Source: Tepidiforma bonchosmolovskayae (GTDB lineage: Bacteria; Chloroflexota; Dehalococcoidia; Tepidiformales; Tepidiformaceae). Taken from it: a DNA stretch of 64,000 bases. The notes beneath the pieces are model-generated. The model did not search any database. It was not told where the DNA came from and worked only from the letters and a program-made list of their open reading frames with translations. Location of the stretch: the NCBI RefSeq assembly GCF_008838325.1, contig NZ_CP042829.1, positions 124,001 to 188,000 on the forward strand, given 5' to 3'. Positions 47,374-57,106 of this stretch are shown here, piece after piece; within the stretch, counting starts at the first letter, position 1; each line of letters starts with the position of its first letter. The translations under genes were made by a program, and so were the position numbers.

Positions 47374-48705
47374 CTAGTGCGCCTGGACTGCCCCCGGTTC
47401 GAGATGATGGACGTCGGCATGGCCGCCGCCCGGGTGATGCCCGTCGTCGTGGCTGTCGTGATGCTCCTCATCGCCATGGTGCTCAACGGCACCGACCGCG
47501 AAGACAAGGAGCAGGAGGGAGAACACGATGGCCTGGATCAGACCAACGAACATCTCAAGGCCGTAGATACCAAGCGGCGCGATGAACGGAACAAGGAATG
47601 TCAAAATCAGCAGCAGGACGCCGCCGGCGAAGATGTTGCCGAAGAGCCGGAAGGCGAAGCTGATGATGCGGATGAACTCGGAGAGGAGCTCGAGGATACC
47701 GACGAACGTGAGGATCGGATTTTTCAGCGGATTGATGAAGAACTTGCCGAGGTAACCGAACCCGAGGGACTGGAATCCCCAGAATTCAATGACAAGGAAG
47801 GCGAAGATGGCAAGCGCCAGCGTGTTATTCAGCTCGCTGAAGGCTGCGCGGAAGAACGGATAGACCAGCGCAATCTTGTCGCCCGGGAAGTCAAGCGCCG
47901 TGAAGGTCGCACCGAGCGCGTGGCTGCTCACGCCGTGATGACCATCGGCCTCGCCGCCGTGACCGTGGTCGTCAGCGGCGATGAACTTGGGCGCCTTCGG
48001 GTCGGCCTGGAGCGCGGCGAACGCTGCCTCGACATCCGCCTTCTCGGGCTCGCCCTCGCCGTGCGCGGCATCGGCGGACGGCTTGAAGTCGGTGTAGAAC
48101 TCGGCGAGCGCGATGATGTACCGGTCGAGGGCTACGGACGGCTCTTCGCCGCTATGGATTTTGAACTTGAATGTGCCGGCGCCGGTCTGGGCGAGACCGA
48201 CCCCGCCGGCATCTTTCATTTGCCAGGCAAGGAAGTGCTTGTCCTTATCGAACGGCTTGCCTTCCTCGGCTTTGAGCTGGATCTCGTGGAAGATTTCGTG
48301 GCCGTAATCCTTGGTCCAGCCGATTGATTTAAAGATCGGTGTGAGGGCGATCCAGTTGGCAACGAGGATGAAGAGGAAGAAGGTGCCGACGACGGGGAAG
48401 AAGCGCCGCGCGTTCTTTTCACCGGCAATCTCTTCAACCTGGCCGTACAGGAACTCGATGACCGATTCGATGAAGTTCTGGGCGCCGGAGGGAATGAGCT
48501 TCATGCCCCGGGTCATGGCGAAGGTCCCGAGGATGAGGACAGCCATCGCGAGCCAAGAGGCCATGAGCGTTGAGGTGATCGGCATGAAGCCGACCTTCCA
48601 CACCACCTCGCCGGGGATGACGATGTGGGGTTCGGGCCCGGCAGCGACGATGAAGCCGGTCGCCAGGACCGCCAGGACGACGACTGCGATCAGGATGATT
48701 TTCAA
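47374..48705 (-). CDS. atpB: ATP synthase a subunit with large insertion and His-rich tail
   Basis: A 443-residue proton-channel subunit; 230-300 is usual. Essential arginine R353 lies in SFAFRLFGNIFAG, and FRAAFSELNNTLALAIFAF matches the canonical DLN-TLALAL helix. Between LTPIFKSIGW (to 130) and there, about 150 residues are inserted, mostly charged, with DDHGHGGEADGHH. The C-terminus adds a His/Asp-rich tail (409-434, ten histidines). Starts ATG 48705, 8 bases after the AtpZ-like gene. Likely functional; the insertion should be on the periplasmic side or in a loop. Confidence 0.93.
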   Translation of the reverse strand: MKIILIAVVVLAVLATGFIVAAGPEPHIVIPGEVVWKVGFMPITSTLMASWLAMAVLILGTFAMTRGMKLIPSGAQNFIESVIEFLYGQVEEIAGEKNARRFFPVVGTFFLFILVANWIALTPIFKSIGWTKDYGHEIFHEIQLKAEEGKPFDKDKHFLAWQMKDAGGVGLAQTGAGTFKFKIHSGEEPSVALDRYIIALAEFYTDFKPSADAAHGEGEPEKADVEAAFAALQADPKAPKFIAADDHGHGGEADGHHGVSSHALGATFTALDFPGDKIALVYPFFRAAFSELNNTLALAIFAFLVIEFWGFQSLGFGYLGKFFINPLKNPILTFVGILELLSEFIRIISFAFRLFGNIFAGGVLLLILTFLVPFIAPLGIYGLEMFVGLIQAIVFSLLLLVFAVGAVEHHGDEEHHDSHDDGHHPGGGHADVHHLEPGAVQAH

Positions 48706-48712
48706 GCCGACC

Positions 48713-48940
48713 TCACTCCGGTGGCTCGTCGCCGAGCCGGCTCATCAGGGGCTGCAGCATACGGTAGCCGCCGATGAGCGCAACGGCTAAGCCGACGACA
48801 ATCCCGACGAGCGTGAATGTGGGCTCGAGCCCGGTCCGGTCATCGGCCCAACGACCAACGACCACCCCGAGGATGACGGCGGTTGCGAAGAACCACCCGG
48901 CGCCGAGGAGGCTGGCTGCGGGTACGAGCCAGCTTTTCAC
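48713..48940 (-). CDS. AtpZ/AtpI-like small membrane protein
   Basis: A 75-residue protein with two membrane helices (GAGWFFATAVILGVVVGRWADD and TLVGIVVGLAVALIGGYRML). It resembles AtpZ/AtpI, which assist c-ring assembly or Mg2+ supply. First gene of the atp set; GRWADD is the family's loop. The upstream 110 bases separate it from the BFN gene. Confidence 0.8.
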   Translation of the reverse strand: MKSWLVPAASLLGAGWFFATAVILGVVVGRWADDRTGLEPTFTLVGIVVGLAVALIGGYRMLQPLMSRLGDEPPE

Positions 48941-49054
48941 GCGCCACCCCGGGGGCGCCCGGCCTCCAGACCCCGCGCATCATAGGGCGATTGTGAAGCA
49001 ATGCGCAAGCGGACCCGGGAAATCGTTGGCCCGCCACCTGGGCGGGCCACGACG

Positions 49055-49597
49055 CTAGCGCTTGTCGAAATCATCGAGGTCGAGACCCTCGATGAACTCC
49101 TTGAACACGCCCAGTTTTTCGAGTTCCTCCGGGTCGGCCGGCTTCGTCTCCTCGAGCGGACGGGCGGGCGCCGAGCGCTCTTCGCTTTCGTCGTTCTCAT
49201 CGAGGATGACGCCTGCGCGGTCGAGCACGGATTCTTCGGCGAAGATGGGCGCATCGACCCGGACGGCGAGCGCGATCGCGTCCGAGGGGCGGCTGTCGAC
49301 TTCGAGCGTGCGCCCATTCACATCGAGCACGATGCGGGCGTAGAAGGTGTCGTTCTCGAGGTCGTTGACCACGATGTAGGCAACGCGGGCGCCGAGCTGC
49401 TCGATCATGTTCCGGAGGAGGTCATGGGTGAGCGGACGGGCGACCGAAACATCCTGGAGGCGAACGGCGATGGCATCAGCCTCTGCGGGGCCGATCCAGA
49501 TAGGGAGGTAGCGGTCGGAATCCTTTTCGCGCAGGATGACTACGCGCTGGTAGTTCATGAGGCTCAGCCGGATGCTCTCGATGCTCAGCTCTCTCAT
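49055..49597 (-). CDS. Bifunctional nuclease-family (BFN, DUF151) protein
   Basis: A 180-residue protein. The DUF151 core is clear: VVILREKDSDRYLPIWIGPAEADAIA, RPLTHDLLRNMIEQLGA, DTFYARI and SRPSDAIALAVR. An acidic C-terminal tail follows, as in other bacteria (EFIEGLDLDDFDKR). The family is often near DNA repair or protease genes; activity in this organism is unproven. GGGAGGGC precedes ATG 49597. Confidence 0.9.
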   Translation of the reverse strand: MRELSIESIRLSLMNYQRVVILREKDSDRYLPIWIGPAEADAIAVRLQDVSVARPLTHDLLRNMIEQLGARVAYIVVNDLENDTFYARIVLDVNGRTLEVDSRPSDAIALAVRVDAPIFAEESVLDRAGVILDENDESEERSAPARPLEETKPADPEELEKLGVFKEFIEGLDLDDFDKR

Positions 49598-49667
49598 GTG
49601 AGCCCTCCCGGGAGGCTGCGGGTGCGGCCCTCCCTGGGTCGATGATAGGTTCGGCCGGATCAGGGAG

Positions 49668-50993
49668 TCAACGATGCGCGAATTCCACAGCCCGCGGGCC
49701 CCGGTCGGCGCCGCGCCCGCTGCGGAGGTTCGCCACGGCGACAGCGCCGGTCGCGAGCGCGACGAGGGCGAAGACGGGCGCGACGCCGATCACGTCGCTC
49801 AATGCACCGGCCGCGACGACTGGTATCGAAGATGCGACGGCGGCCATCGCCGCCTGGGTGGCCCCGACCCTGCCCCTGAGGCTAAGCGGCACACGGTCGT
49901 CGATCACCGTCTGACCGGCGACCGACACCACGGCGTAGGCAAAGCCGAGCGGGAGCATGACGGCCATCGCGATGACGCCGCCGCCATCGAACCGGCCGAT
50001 GGAGACGCTATTGAGCCAGGAGAACATTCCGAAGCCGCCGAGGAATACCGCGAGCTGGTTGACGATGGCCAGCAGTCCCAGGCAGCTCACAAAGATCACG
50101 AACCCGGCGCTGCTCAGCAGTGAATGCGGAACGCGCCGGGCAAGAAAGCCGGCCACCCGCAGGCCCGCGGCAACGCCGACGACGGCAGGAAGCAGGACAA
50201 TCGCGCCGAAGTCGATCCGTACGCCCAACACGTCGGTGATGTACGTCGGGATGAGACCGCTGAGGATGATGACCGTCGCGGAGATGAGCGTCAGCTCAAC
50301 GGCGGCGTGCAGTACGGCGCGGTCGCTGCGCATCGCGCGCCAGCCGGCGGTCCACCAGCGGCCCCCGGGCTCGCCGCCGACCTCGCGGCGGTCCGGCGCG
50401 GCCGTGCTGCCGATCAGCAGGGCCTGGACTGCTGCGAGGGCGAAGAGCCCTGCGCAGATGGCGAACAGGACATCACGGGACTCGATGAGGCGCAGGACGA
50501 CTGGCGTGACGACACCGAGGCCGATGGCCTGGGCAGCGCCGCCGACGGCCTGGCTGATGGCGTTGGCGCGGGCCAGCTCGTCCCGCCGGACGATTGCCGG
50601 AAGGATGGCGCTCTCGGCAGTACCGGCGAACTGGGATGTCGAGGCGAGGAGGACCGCGAAGGCGTAGTAGCTCACCGTGCTCCCGCCTTCGCGGAGGAAG
50701 GCGACGCAGAGGAGCACGCGCGTGACATCGGCAAGGACGACGATGAGACGTTTGGGGAGGATATCGGCGGCCGTCCCGGCGACAATCCCGGCGACGGTCG
50801 AAGGCACGACGAGGGCGAGGACGAGGAGGGACGTATAGACGGCCCTGCCGGTCTCCTCGGTGATGAGCAGGACAAGCCCGAAGTTCAGGGCGTTTTGGGC
50901 GACCCGGGATGAAAACCGGGTGTAGCTGAGCATCCGAAACGGACGCTGCTGCCACAGCGGGACTGCCGGGTGTCCGACGGCCTCAGTCCTCAC
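49668..50993 (-). CDS. MFS transporter
   Basis: A 441-residue membrane protein with about 12 helices. N-terminal MLSYTRFSSRVAQNALNFGLVLLI resembles MFS_1/MFS_3-type exporters; DRREVGGEPGG marks the central loop after helix 6. Substrate is unknown; efflux of drugs or a metabolite is a guess. GTG/ATG start overlaps DUF951 by 11 bases at the end of the murI-pyrF-DUF951 chain. Confidence 0.87.
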   Translation of the reverse strand: MRTEAVGHPAVPLWQQRPFRMLSYTRFSSRVAQNALNFGLVLLITEETGRAVYTSLLVLALVVPSTVAGIVAGTAADILPKRLIVVLADVTRVLLCVAFLREGGSTVSYYAFAVLLASTSQFAGTAESAILPAIVRRDELARANAISQAVGGAAQAIGLGVVTPVVLRLIESRDVLFAICAGLFALAAVQALLIGSTAAPDRREVGGEPGGRWWTAGWRAMRSDRAVLHAAVELTLISATVIILSGLIPTYITDVLGVRIDFGAIVLLPAVVGVAAGLRVAGFLARRVPHSLLSSAGFVIFVSCLGLLAIVNQLAVFLGGFGMFSWLNSVSIGRFDGGGVIAMAVMLPLGFAYAVVSVAGQTVIDDRVPLSLRGRVGATQAAMAAVASSIPVVAAGALSDVIGVAPVFALVALATGAVAVANLRSGRGADRGPRAVEFAHR

Positions 50994-51174
50994 GGCGGGT
51001 GCGCCCCCTGACCCTGCTCTCGAACTTTCGCCGCTCGAGGAGGACGCGACGTCCGCAGGTCAGGCACTCGATGCCCATATCCGCGCCGACACGGTAGATG
51101 CGCCACTCCCAGCCGCCGCAGGGGTGCTGGCGCTTCATCCGGACGACGTCGCCCTCGGCAAAGTCAGGAACCAT
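50983..51174 (-). CDS. DUF951-family small protein
   Basis: A 63-residue protein: FAEGDVVRMKRQHPCGGWEWRIYRVGADMGIECLTCGRRV is the DUF951 pattern, with cysteines CGG and CxxC probably binding zinc. Short beta-rich fold, often near translation or DNA genes. ATG 51174 is preferred over GTG 51186; either overlaps the pyrF stop. Confidence 0.85.
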   Translation of the reverse strand: MVPDFAEGDVVRMKRQHPCGGWEWRIYRVGADMGIECLTCGRRVLLERRKFESRVRGRTRRED

Positions 51175-51946
51175 TGCGAGCGGCACGGAGCGCGTCGCGG
51201 AGCGCCCGCGCGGCGTTCGCAGCCGCTTCGGGTCCCGCGCCGGCGTACACGATGCTCCGCGAGGCGTTGACGAGGACGTATCCGTGGCGATAGCCGGCCG
51301 CGCCGATGACTTCCCCAGGCGTACCGCCCTGCGAGCCGACGCCCGGGATAAGCAGCGGGAGCCCGGGTACGAGTTCCCGCACGCGCGCCAGCTCAGCGGG
51401 GGCGGTGGCGCCGACTACCAGCCCGGCGTTGGCGCCCCACCCGGCCACGGTTGCGGCGACATGCTCGTACAGCCGCGTGCCGTCCGAGAGCTCGAGCGAC
51501 TGAAAGTCCCCGGCGCCAGGGTTCGATGTACGGCAAAGCAGGTAGACACCCCGGTCGCGATAGGCAAGAAACGGCTCGACCGAGTCGCGGCCGAGGTAGG
51601 GATTGACGGTGACGGCGTCGAAGCCCCAGGCCTCGAAGAGCGCGCGCGCGTACGCCTCAGCCGTCGAGCCGATGTCCCCGCGCTTTGCATCGCCGATGAC
51701 GGGAACCTCGCCAGGGATGGCCTCGAGGACCGCTTCCAGCGCGCGAAGGCCGGGAATGCCCCACTGCTCAAAGAAGGCGACGTTGGGCTTGTAGCAGGCG
51801 GCATACGGCATCGTCGCGGCGATGACATCACGGAGAAAGGGGGCGACCTCCTCGACGCGGTGACGTCGGAAATCGGGGTCGAGGCCGACGCAGACGAGTG
51901 AGTCGAGTGCGCGCGACCGCGCTGCGAGCCGTTCGATGAAGGTCAC
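51164..51946 (-). CDS. pyrF: Orotidine 5'-phosphate decarboxylase
   Basis: A 260-residue TIM-barrel enzyme for the last step of UMP synthesis. KPNVAFFE, DAKRGDIGSTAEAYA (catalytic K-D-K array) and PGVGSQGG are present; it is the longer PyrF type (subfamily 2) common in GC-rich bacteria. ATG overlaps murI by ATGA, and the 3' end overlaps DUF951. Confidence 0.95.
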   Translation of the reverse strand: MTFIERLAARSRALDSLVCVGLDPDFRRHRVEEVAPFLRDVIAATMPYAACYKPNVAFFEQWGIPGLRALEAVLEAIPGEVPVIGDAKRGDIGSTAEAYARALFEAWGFDAVTVNPYLGRDSVEPFLAYRDRGVYLLCRTSNPGAGDFQSLELSDGTRLYEHVAATVAGWGANAGLVVGATAPAELARVRELVPGLPLLIPGVGSQGGTPGEVIGAAGYRHGYVLVNASRSIVYAGAGPEAAANAARALRDALRAARNGS

Positions 51947-52725
51947 GTGGCGGCCTCCTCCCGCGCCGCGGAAAAGCCGAGCTGCCCCATGCGCCGCCGA
52001 AACTCTTCCGGGTCCTGGCTGACGATGAGGTCGATACCGCCCGGCCCGGGGCTGAGCGCATCCATCTCCCGCAGCAGGTCGACGGCCCGCCGCGCCACCG
52101 GGACCGAGGTGTCGACCGTTGCGATGCCCGGGAACTCCGCCGCGATGACCGGACCGAGGAAGGCGTAGTGCGTGCAGCCGAGGACCACCGTATCGGCACC
52201 GCGCGCGACTTCGGGCCCGAGAAGCTCGCGGAGGCGGGCACGGACCGCCGGGGAGCTCACCTCGCCTGCTTCGACGGCCTCGGCGAGGCCATGCCCGGCG
52301 ACACGGACGACCTGCGTCCCTCGCCCGAATTCCTCAACCACACGCTGCAGCAGGTCACCGTCGAGCGTGCCGGGGGTCGCAAGGACGACCACCCGGCGGC
52401 TGCGGGATTGCTGGGCGGCGGGCTTCACGCCGGGGACCATGCCGACGAACGGCACCCCGGGGAATGCCTCGCGGAGGTCTGCCAGGGCAGCAGCGGAGGC
52501 GGTGTTGCAGGCGACCACCACCAGTTTGACGTCGCTCTCAAGCAGCCGATGGGTGATTGCGAATGCCCGCTTTCGGACCTCCGCGGCGGGCCGGGGGCCG
52601 TAGGGAAACCAGGCTGTATCAGCGAAGTAGAGGACGCGCTCGGCAGGGGCAAGCTCGCGGAAGGCGCGCAGAACGGCGAGCCCTCCAACGCCAGAGTCGA
52701 ACATCCCCACGGGCCTTGCGTCCAT
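51943..52725 (-). CDS. murI: Glutamate racemase
   Basis: A 260-residue cofactor-free enzyme making D-glutamate for peptidoglycan. FDSGVGGLAVLR, ACNTASA (first catalytic cysteine) and GCTHY (second) are clear. A longer frame upstream is antisense to comB. ATG 52725 lacks a Shine-Dalgarno and is 8 bases from an extended -10, so the mRNA is probably leaderless. First gene of the murI-pyrF-DUF951-MFS overlap chain. Confidence 0.95.
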   Translation of the reverse strand: MDARPVGMFDSGVGGLAVLRAFRELAPAERVLYFADTAWFPYGPRPAAEVRKRAFAITHRLLESDVKLVVVACNTASAAALADLREAFPGVPFVGMVPGVKPAAQQSRSRRVVVLATPGTLDGDLLQRVVEEFGRGTQVVRVAGHGLAEAVEAGEVSSPAVRARLRELLGPEVARGADTVVLGCTHYAFLGPVIAAEFPGIATVDTSVPVARRAVDLLREMDALSPGPGGIDLIVSQDPEEFRRRMGQLGFSAAREEAAT

Positions 52726-52733
52726 CGGTGCCA

Positions 52734-52742
52734 AGGGTACCA
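52734..52742 (-). promoter_or_regulatory. Extended -10 of a leaderless murI mRNA
   Basis: TGgTACCCT read leftwards, hexamer 8 bases before ATG 52725. It faces the rightward -10 of comB 40 bases away. Confidence 0.5.
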
Positions 52743-52780
52743 CGGGGATGTTGCTGGTCCTGTCCGGGGGCCGGGGGCGA

Positions 52781-52786
52781 TAGTGT
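52781..52786 (+). promoter_or_regulatory. -10 of a leaderless comB mRNA
   Basis: TAGTGT, then GCAGG and ATG 52792. Not extended by TG; no -35 recognised. Confidence 0.4.
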
Positions 52787-52791
52787 GCAGG

Positions 52792-53511
52792 ATGACCCCA
52801 GAGCTGGACGTCCTGCTGGTGCCGCCGGGGGACCGCTGGCCGGATACGGATGCCTGCGCCGTCGTCGACGCGCTCCGGGCCACGACGATGGCCGCTACGC
52901 TCCTCCACAGCGGGGCGACCGCGGTCATCGCCGCAGAGACAGAGTCGGCAGCGCGAGCCCTTGCCAGGGAGCTCGGCGCGTTGCTCGCGGGGGAGGTCGG
53001 CGGGCTCCCCCCGGCAGGGTTCGACCTCGGCAATAGCCCGTCCAGCGTGAAGGCGGCCACCGTTGCCGGCAGGGAGGTGGTGCTCTTCACGACGAACGGC
53101 ACGCGCGCCCTCTGCGCCGCTGCGGCGAGGGGCCCGGCGGCAGCGGCGTGCGCGCTCAATGCGGCGGCCGCTGCACGATGGCTGGCGGAGTGGCATCGGG
53201 TCGCCATCGTCTGCGCGGGGGAAGCGCGCGGAACGGTGTTTGCGCTCGAGGACCTGGCGGCCGCCGCCTGCATCGTCCGGGCGCTGGTCGCTGCGCGGCC
53301 CGGCCTCGAACTCGGGGACGGGGCACGGCTGGCGCTCATGCTCCCGGACCCCGTGACAGCAATCGGCGCCAGCGCGCACGCGGACGCACTCCGGGCACTG
53401 GGCCTCGGGGAAGACATCGCTGCGGCGCAGGCGGTCGACACCGTACCGTTCGTGCCGGTCGTCACGGCACGGGGCGCCGGGTGGGTCCGCCTGGAGCCGG
53501 TCCGCGCCTGA
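52792..53511 (+). CDS. comB: ComB-family 2-phosphosulfolactate phosphatase-like protein
   Basis: A 239-residue member of the ComB family, Mg2+-dependent phosphatases first known from coenzyme M synthesis. VVDALRATTM, GNSP (DLGNSPSSV), TTNGTRAL and CAGE are the family signatures. In bacteria the substrate is often uncertain, so a coenzyme M role is not assumed. Its 3' end overlaps the convergent DUF4129 gene by 50 bases. Confidence 0.88.
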   Translation: MTPELDVLLVPPGDRWPDTDACAVVDALRATTMAATLLHSGATAVIAAETESAARALARELGALLAGEVGGLPPAGFDLGNSPSSVKAATVAGREVVLFTTNGTRALCAAAARGPAAAACALNAAAAARWLAEWHRVAIVCAGEARGTVFALEDLAAAACIVRALVAARPGLELGDGARLALMLPDPVTAIGASAHADALRALGLGEDIAAAQAVDTVPFVPVVTARGAGWVRLEPVRA

Positions 53512-54838
53512 CATCCCGCCAGCGCCGCTCGAGCTCAGCCAGCTCGGCGGGTCCGGGCTCGCGGCCGCCGTAGCGCGCCAGTTCGAAGGCCCGGGTGATG
53601 TCGTCGGTTACCGCAGTCATGAAGGTCTGGTGGAGGACCGGGGCGAACTCGTGCGGTGTTTGCGACGGCTGGCGAGGACGTCCCCGGTGTTCGGCATCGT
53701 CGAGCACCTCCAGGTAGAGGCGCGCAGCGGCTGAATCGCCGGGCGATGGCCGCCCTCCCGCGCGGCCGCGGAACAACGCACCAAGCATCGAACGGATGTC
53801 GTCCCGAAGGCTCCCGGCAGCGCCGGCTGAGGCAGACGCTTCGCGGAGCCGGGCGTAGCGGCGCCGCGCACGTGTCCAGGCGAGGACGATGCCGGCGAGC
53901 AGGCCGACAAAAGCCAGGAGCGCCAGCGTGCGGAGGCCGAACAGCCCCACCTGCTCAGCGACCGAGGTGTCGCCGGCGGGCTCGCCCCGGGACTGCTGGC
54001 CCGCCTGTTCGATGGCGCGGTTCAGTCCCTCGAAAGGGTCGATTCCGCTGAACAGGCGCTCGAAGATGGCTGTGAGGACCCAGGCGACGGGCGTGAGGAC
54101 GACGATCAGCACCGCCTCCACGGCAGCGCCCACGGCCGGCAGGACGGTCGGGCCCAGGAGCCGGGCCGCGACACCGAACAGCAGAAAGCCCACAACCGCG
54201 ATCGCGCCCACGCCGCCGAGCAAGGCGCCGGCGACTCCACCTGCCCGTACCGTGCCGAGGGTCGCACCTCCGAGCGCCAGCTGCGCACATGCCAGGGAGA
54301 GGACGGCAACCGCGAAGAACGCGGCCGTGAGCGTTGCGAGGTCACCGGCGCGAGAGGAGCCGGCGCCCAGGACCGCGGCGGCGATGACGATGGCAAAGGG
54401 AACCAAGAGCGTCCGGGGGTGCCCTTCGAGGTCGAAGTCCTGGTCGCTCCGGATGGCGCCGCGGGCCCAGGCCGCCGCCAGGACAAGCGCAGCGGCGACG
54501 GCGGGTGCGCCCGCGCGCATCGTCGCCTCCGGCTCGCGGTAAAAGTCGGGGAGCCAGCGAAACGTCCAGGCCGAGAGGTCCCCCGTGGCCTCGAGGCCCG
54601 CGGCCGTGTAGACGATAGCGAGGGCCAGCCCGAGCAGCGAAGCCGTCGTGCGGCGCTCGTCGAGGGCGGCACCGACCACCCGGGGCAGGACGAACCCGGC
54701 CCCCAGCACGGTGAGCACAGCGGCGAGCCCGGCAGCCGGTGCGCCGGCGTCGAACATGAGGCTGACGAGCACCCCGAGCGTCGCGAGCGCCAGGGCATCG
54801 GCGAGGAGCGCCAGTGCGATCGCCGCAGCGCCGATCAT
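53462..54838 (-). CDS. DUF4129-containing membrane protein
   Basis: A 458-residue protein with about ten alanine-rich membrane helices, then a C-terminal DUF4129-like domain (LYLEVLDDAEHRGRPRQPSQTPHEF to DDITRAFELARYGGREP). Such proteins usually sit with MoxR and DUF58 genes and sometimes transglutaminases, in wall or surface assembly systems. Function is unknown. It starts by ATGA overlap with the DUF58 gene. Confidence 0.78.
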   Translation of the reverse strand: MIGAAAIALALLADALALATLGVLVSLMFDAGAPAAGLAAVLTVLGAGFVLPRVVGAALDERRTTASLLGLALAIVYTAAGLEATGDLSAWTFRWLPDFYREPEATMRAGAPAVAAALVLAAAWARGAIRSDQDFDLEGHPRTLLVPFAIVIAAAVLGAGSSRAGDLATLTAAFFAVAVLSLACAQLALGGATLGTVRAGGVAGALLGGVGAIAVVGFLLFGVAARLLGPTVLPAVGAAVEAVLIVVLTPVAWVLTAIFERLFSGIDPFEGLNRAIEQAGQQSRGEPAGDTSVAEQVGLFGLRTLALLAFVGLLAGIVLAWTRARRRYARLREASASAGAAGSLRDDIRSMLGALFRGRAGGRPSPGDSAAARLYLEVLDDAEHRGRPRQPSQTPHEFAPVLHQTFMTAVTDDITRAFELARYGGREPGPAELAELERRWRDVRRGPAPGGPTRRPVP

Positions 54839-56046
54839 GCGAGGGCCTCGGCGGGCTGAAAGTCAGCAGCAACCCGCTCCACCGTCACGCCGGGGATGGT
54901 TGCGCGAGCGGCGCGGTCGGTTGTCGCCAGCAGGTGGACGCGATGCCCCTCGGCTGCGAGCCGCGACAGCGCCTCTGCGAGCGGCGCCGGGACGAGGGCG
55001 GCCACGGCGATGAGCGTCGAGCCAGCTTCGATGCGGCCCATCTCGCGGCGGATGGCGCCGGCGAGGTCGCCCATGGTGAGCGGCTGCACGACGGCGAGCG
55101 CTTCGAGGAGACGGACGAGCTGGTCGCGCGACCGCGACGGGGGGAGGCGGATGGGGCGGTCGGCGTCGGGGTAGGCGCCGTTGGCGAGCAGGCCCACCGC
55201 GTAGCGCGCGCCGGCGGCCCAGGCGATGACGGAGGCAGCGACGGAGACGAGCCGTTCGAGCTCATCGGAAAGGTAGCCCTCCCAGGCGTGCTCGAGGGTA
55301 TCGATGTTGAGGAGGACGTAGAGAAGCCGGGTGGCCGAGGGTTCGTACACGCGTGACCGCAGGTCGCCCGCCCGGGCCGTGGCCTTCCAATCGATACGCC
55401 GGAGGGGGTCGCCGGGGCGGTATTCGCGAAGACCGGCGATGCGCAGCGGGTCTTCGAAAATCCGCTCGCCGCCGCGCGCATCGCCGAACGGCCGCTCCGC
55501 GGGCAGGCCCAGGTCGGGCAGGCGGTACACCCGCGGATAGACCACCAGATGGTCAAGTTCGGCGTCTTCAGTCCGGGCGGGCCAGGCCCCGAGGATGTCG
55601 GAAGAGCGGATGGATGCCGGCCCGACCTGGTGGTAGCCGCGGCGGGCCGCGGTGAGCGTGACGGTCCACCGTTCGGCGGCGTACCAGCCGATGGCGCCGC
55701 GCTGGACGAGGTAGTGCAGTCCGGGCACCGCCGACGCAGCGAGCCGCTCGCCGGCAGCGCGGAGGTGCTCACTCAGGCCGAGGCGCCACTCGAACCAGGG
55801 CAGCGGCAGGGGCTTGCGGTTCACAAGCCTGACCTCGAGCTCCACCGGCTCGTTGATGAACACGCGCCGCTCCGCGAGCGAGCGCCGGAGTTCGAGACGG
55901 TCGAAGAGGTGGTTCGACCACCAGCGGGAGGTGACCCCGAGCGCCATGGTGCCGAGTCCGACCATGGCGACGAGCGGCAGCCCCGCGCCGAAGCCGACGA
56001 TGAAGAGCAGCCCGCCGAGCACCGGCCAGGATTCGCGGAAGGGCAT
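54835..56046 (-). CDS. DUF58-family protein
   Basis: A 403-residue protein: two N-terminal membrane helices (VLGGLLFIVGFGAGLPLVAMVGLG), then VEDPLRIAGLREYRPGDPLRRIDWKATAR, the DUF58 motif, and a vWA-like fold with VLLNID. Partners of MoxR ATPases, thought to help fold or switch metal-dependent or wall proteins. It overlaps the DUF4129 gene and lies 2 bases after the MoxR gene. Confidence 0.9.
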   Translation of the reverse strand: MPFRESWPVLGGLLFIVGFGAGLPLVAMVGLGTMALGVTSRWWSNHLFDRLELRRSLAERRVFINEPVELEVRLVNRKPLPLPWFEWRLGLSEHLRAAGERLAASAVPGLHYLVQRGAIGWYAAERWTVTLTAARRGYHQVGPASIRSSDILGAWPARTEDAELDHLVVYPRVYRLPDLGLPAERPFGDARGGERIFEDPLRIAGLREYRPGDPLRRIDWKATARAGDLRSRVYEPSATRLLYVLLNIDTLEHAWEGYLSDELERLVSVAASVIAWAAGARYAVGLLANGAYPDADRPIRLPPSRSRDQLVRLLEALAVVQPLTMGDLAGAIRREMGRIEAGSTLIAVAALVPAPLAEALSRLAAEGHRVHLLATTDRAARATIPGVTVERVAADFQPAEALA

Positions 56047-56048
56047 GG

Positions 56049-57032
<984 letters not shown>

Positions 57033-57094
57033 CGATGGCGGGATGGTACCCGGTTCGGCGGAGGGCCGCGAATGCCCGTCGCCGGGCGGCCTCG

Positions 57095-57100
57095 TAGACT
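57095..57100 (+). promoter_or_regulatory. -10 of a leaderless mRNA for the metallo-hydrolase
   Basis: TAGACT, then six bases GCTGCC and GTG 57107. No Shine-Dalgarno. Confidence 0.5.
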
Positions 57101-57106
57101 GCTGCC

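Noticed and set aside
48941-49054. Possible extra small gene between AtpZ-like and BFN genes
   Set aside because: No frame with a Shine-Dalgarno and sensible composition; best read as the atp promoter region.
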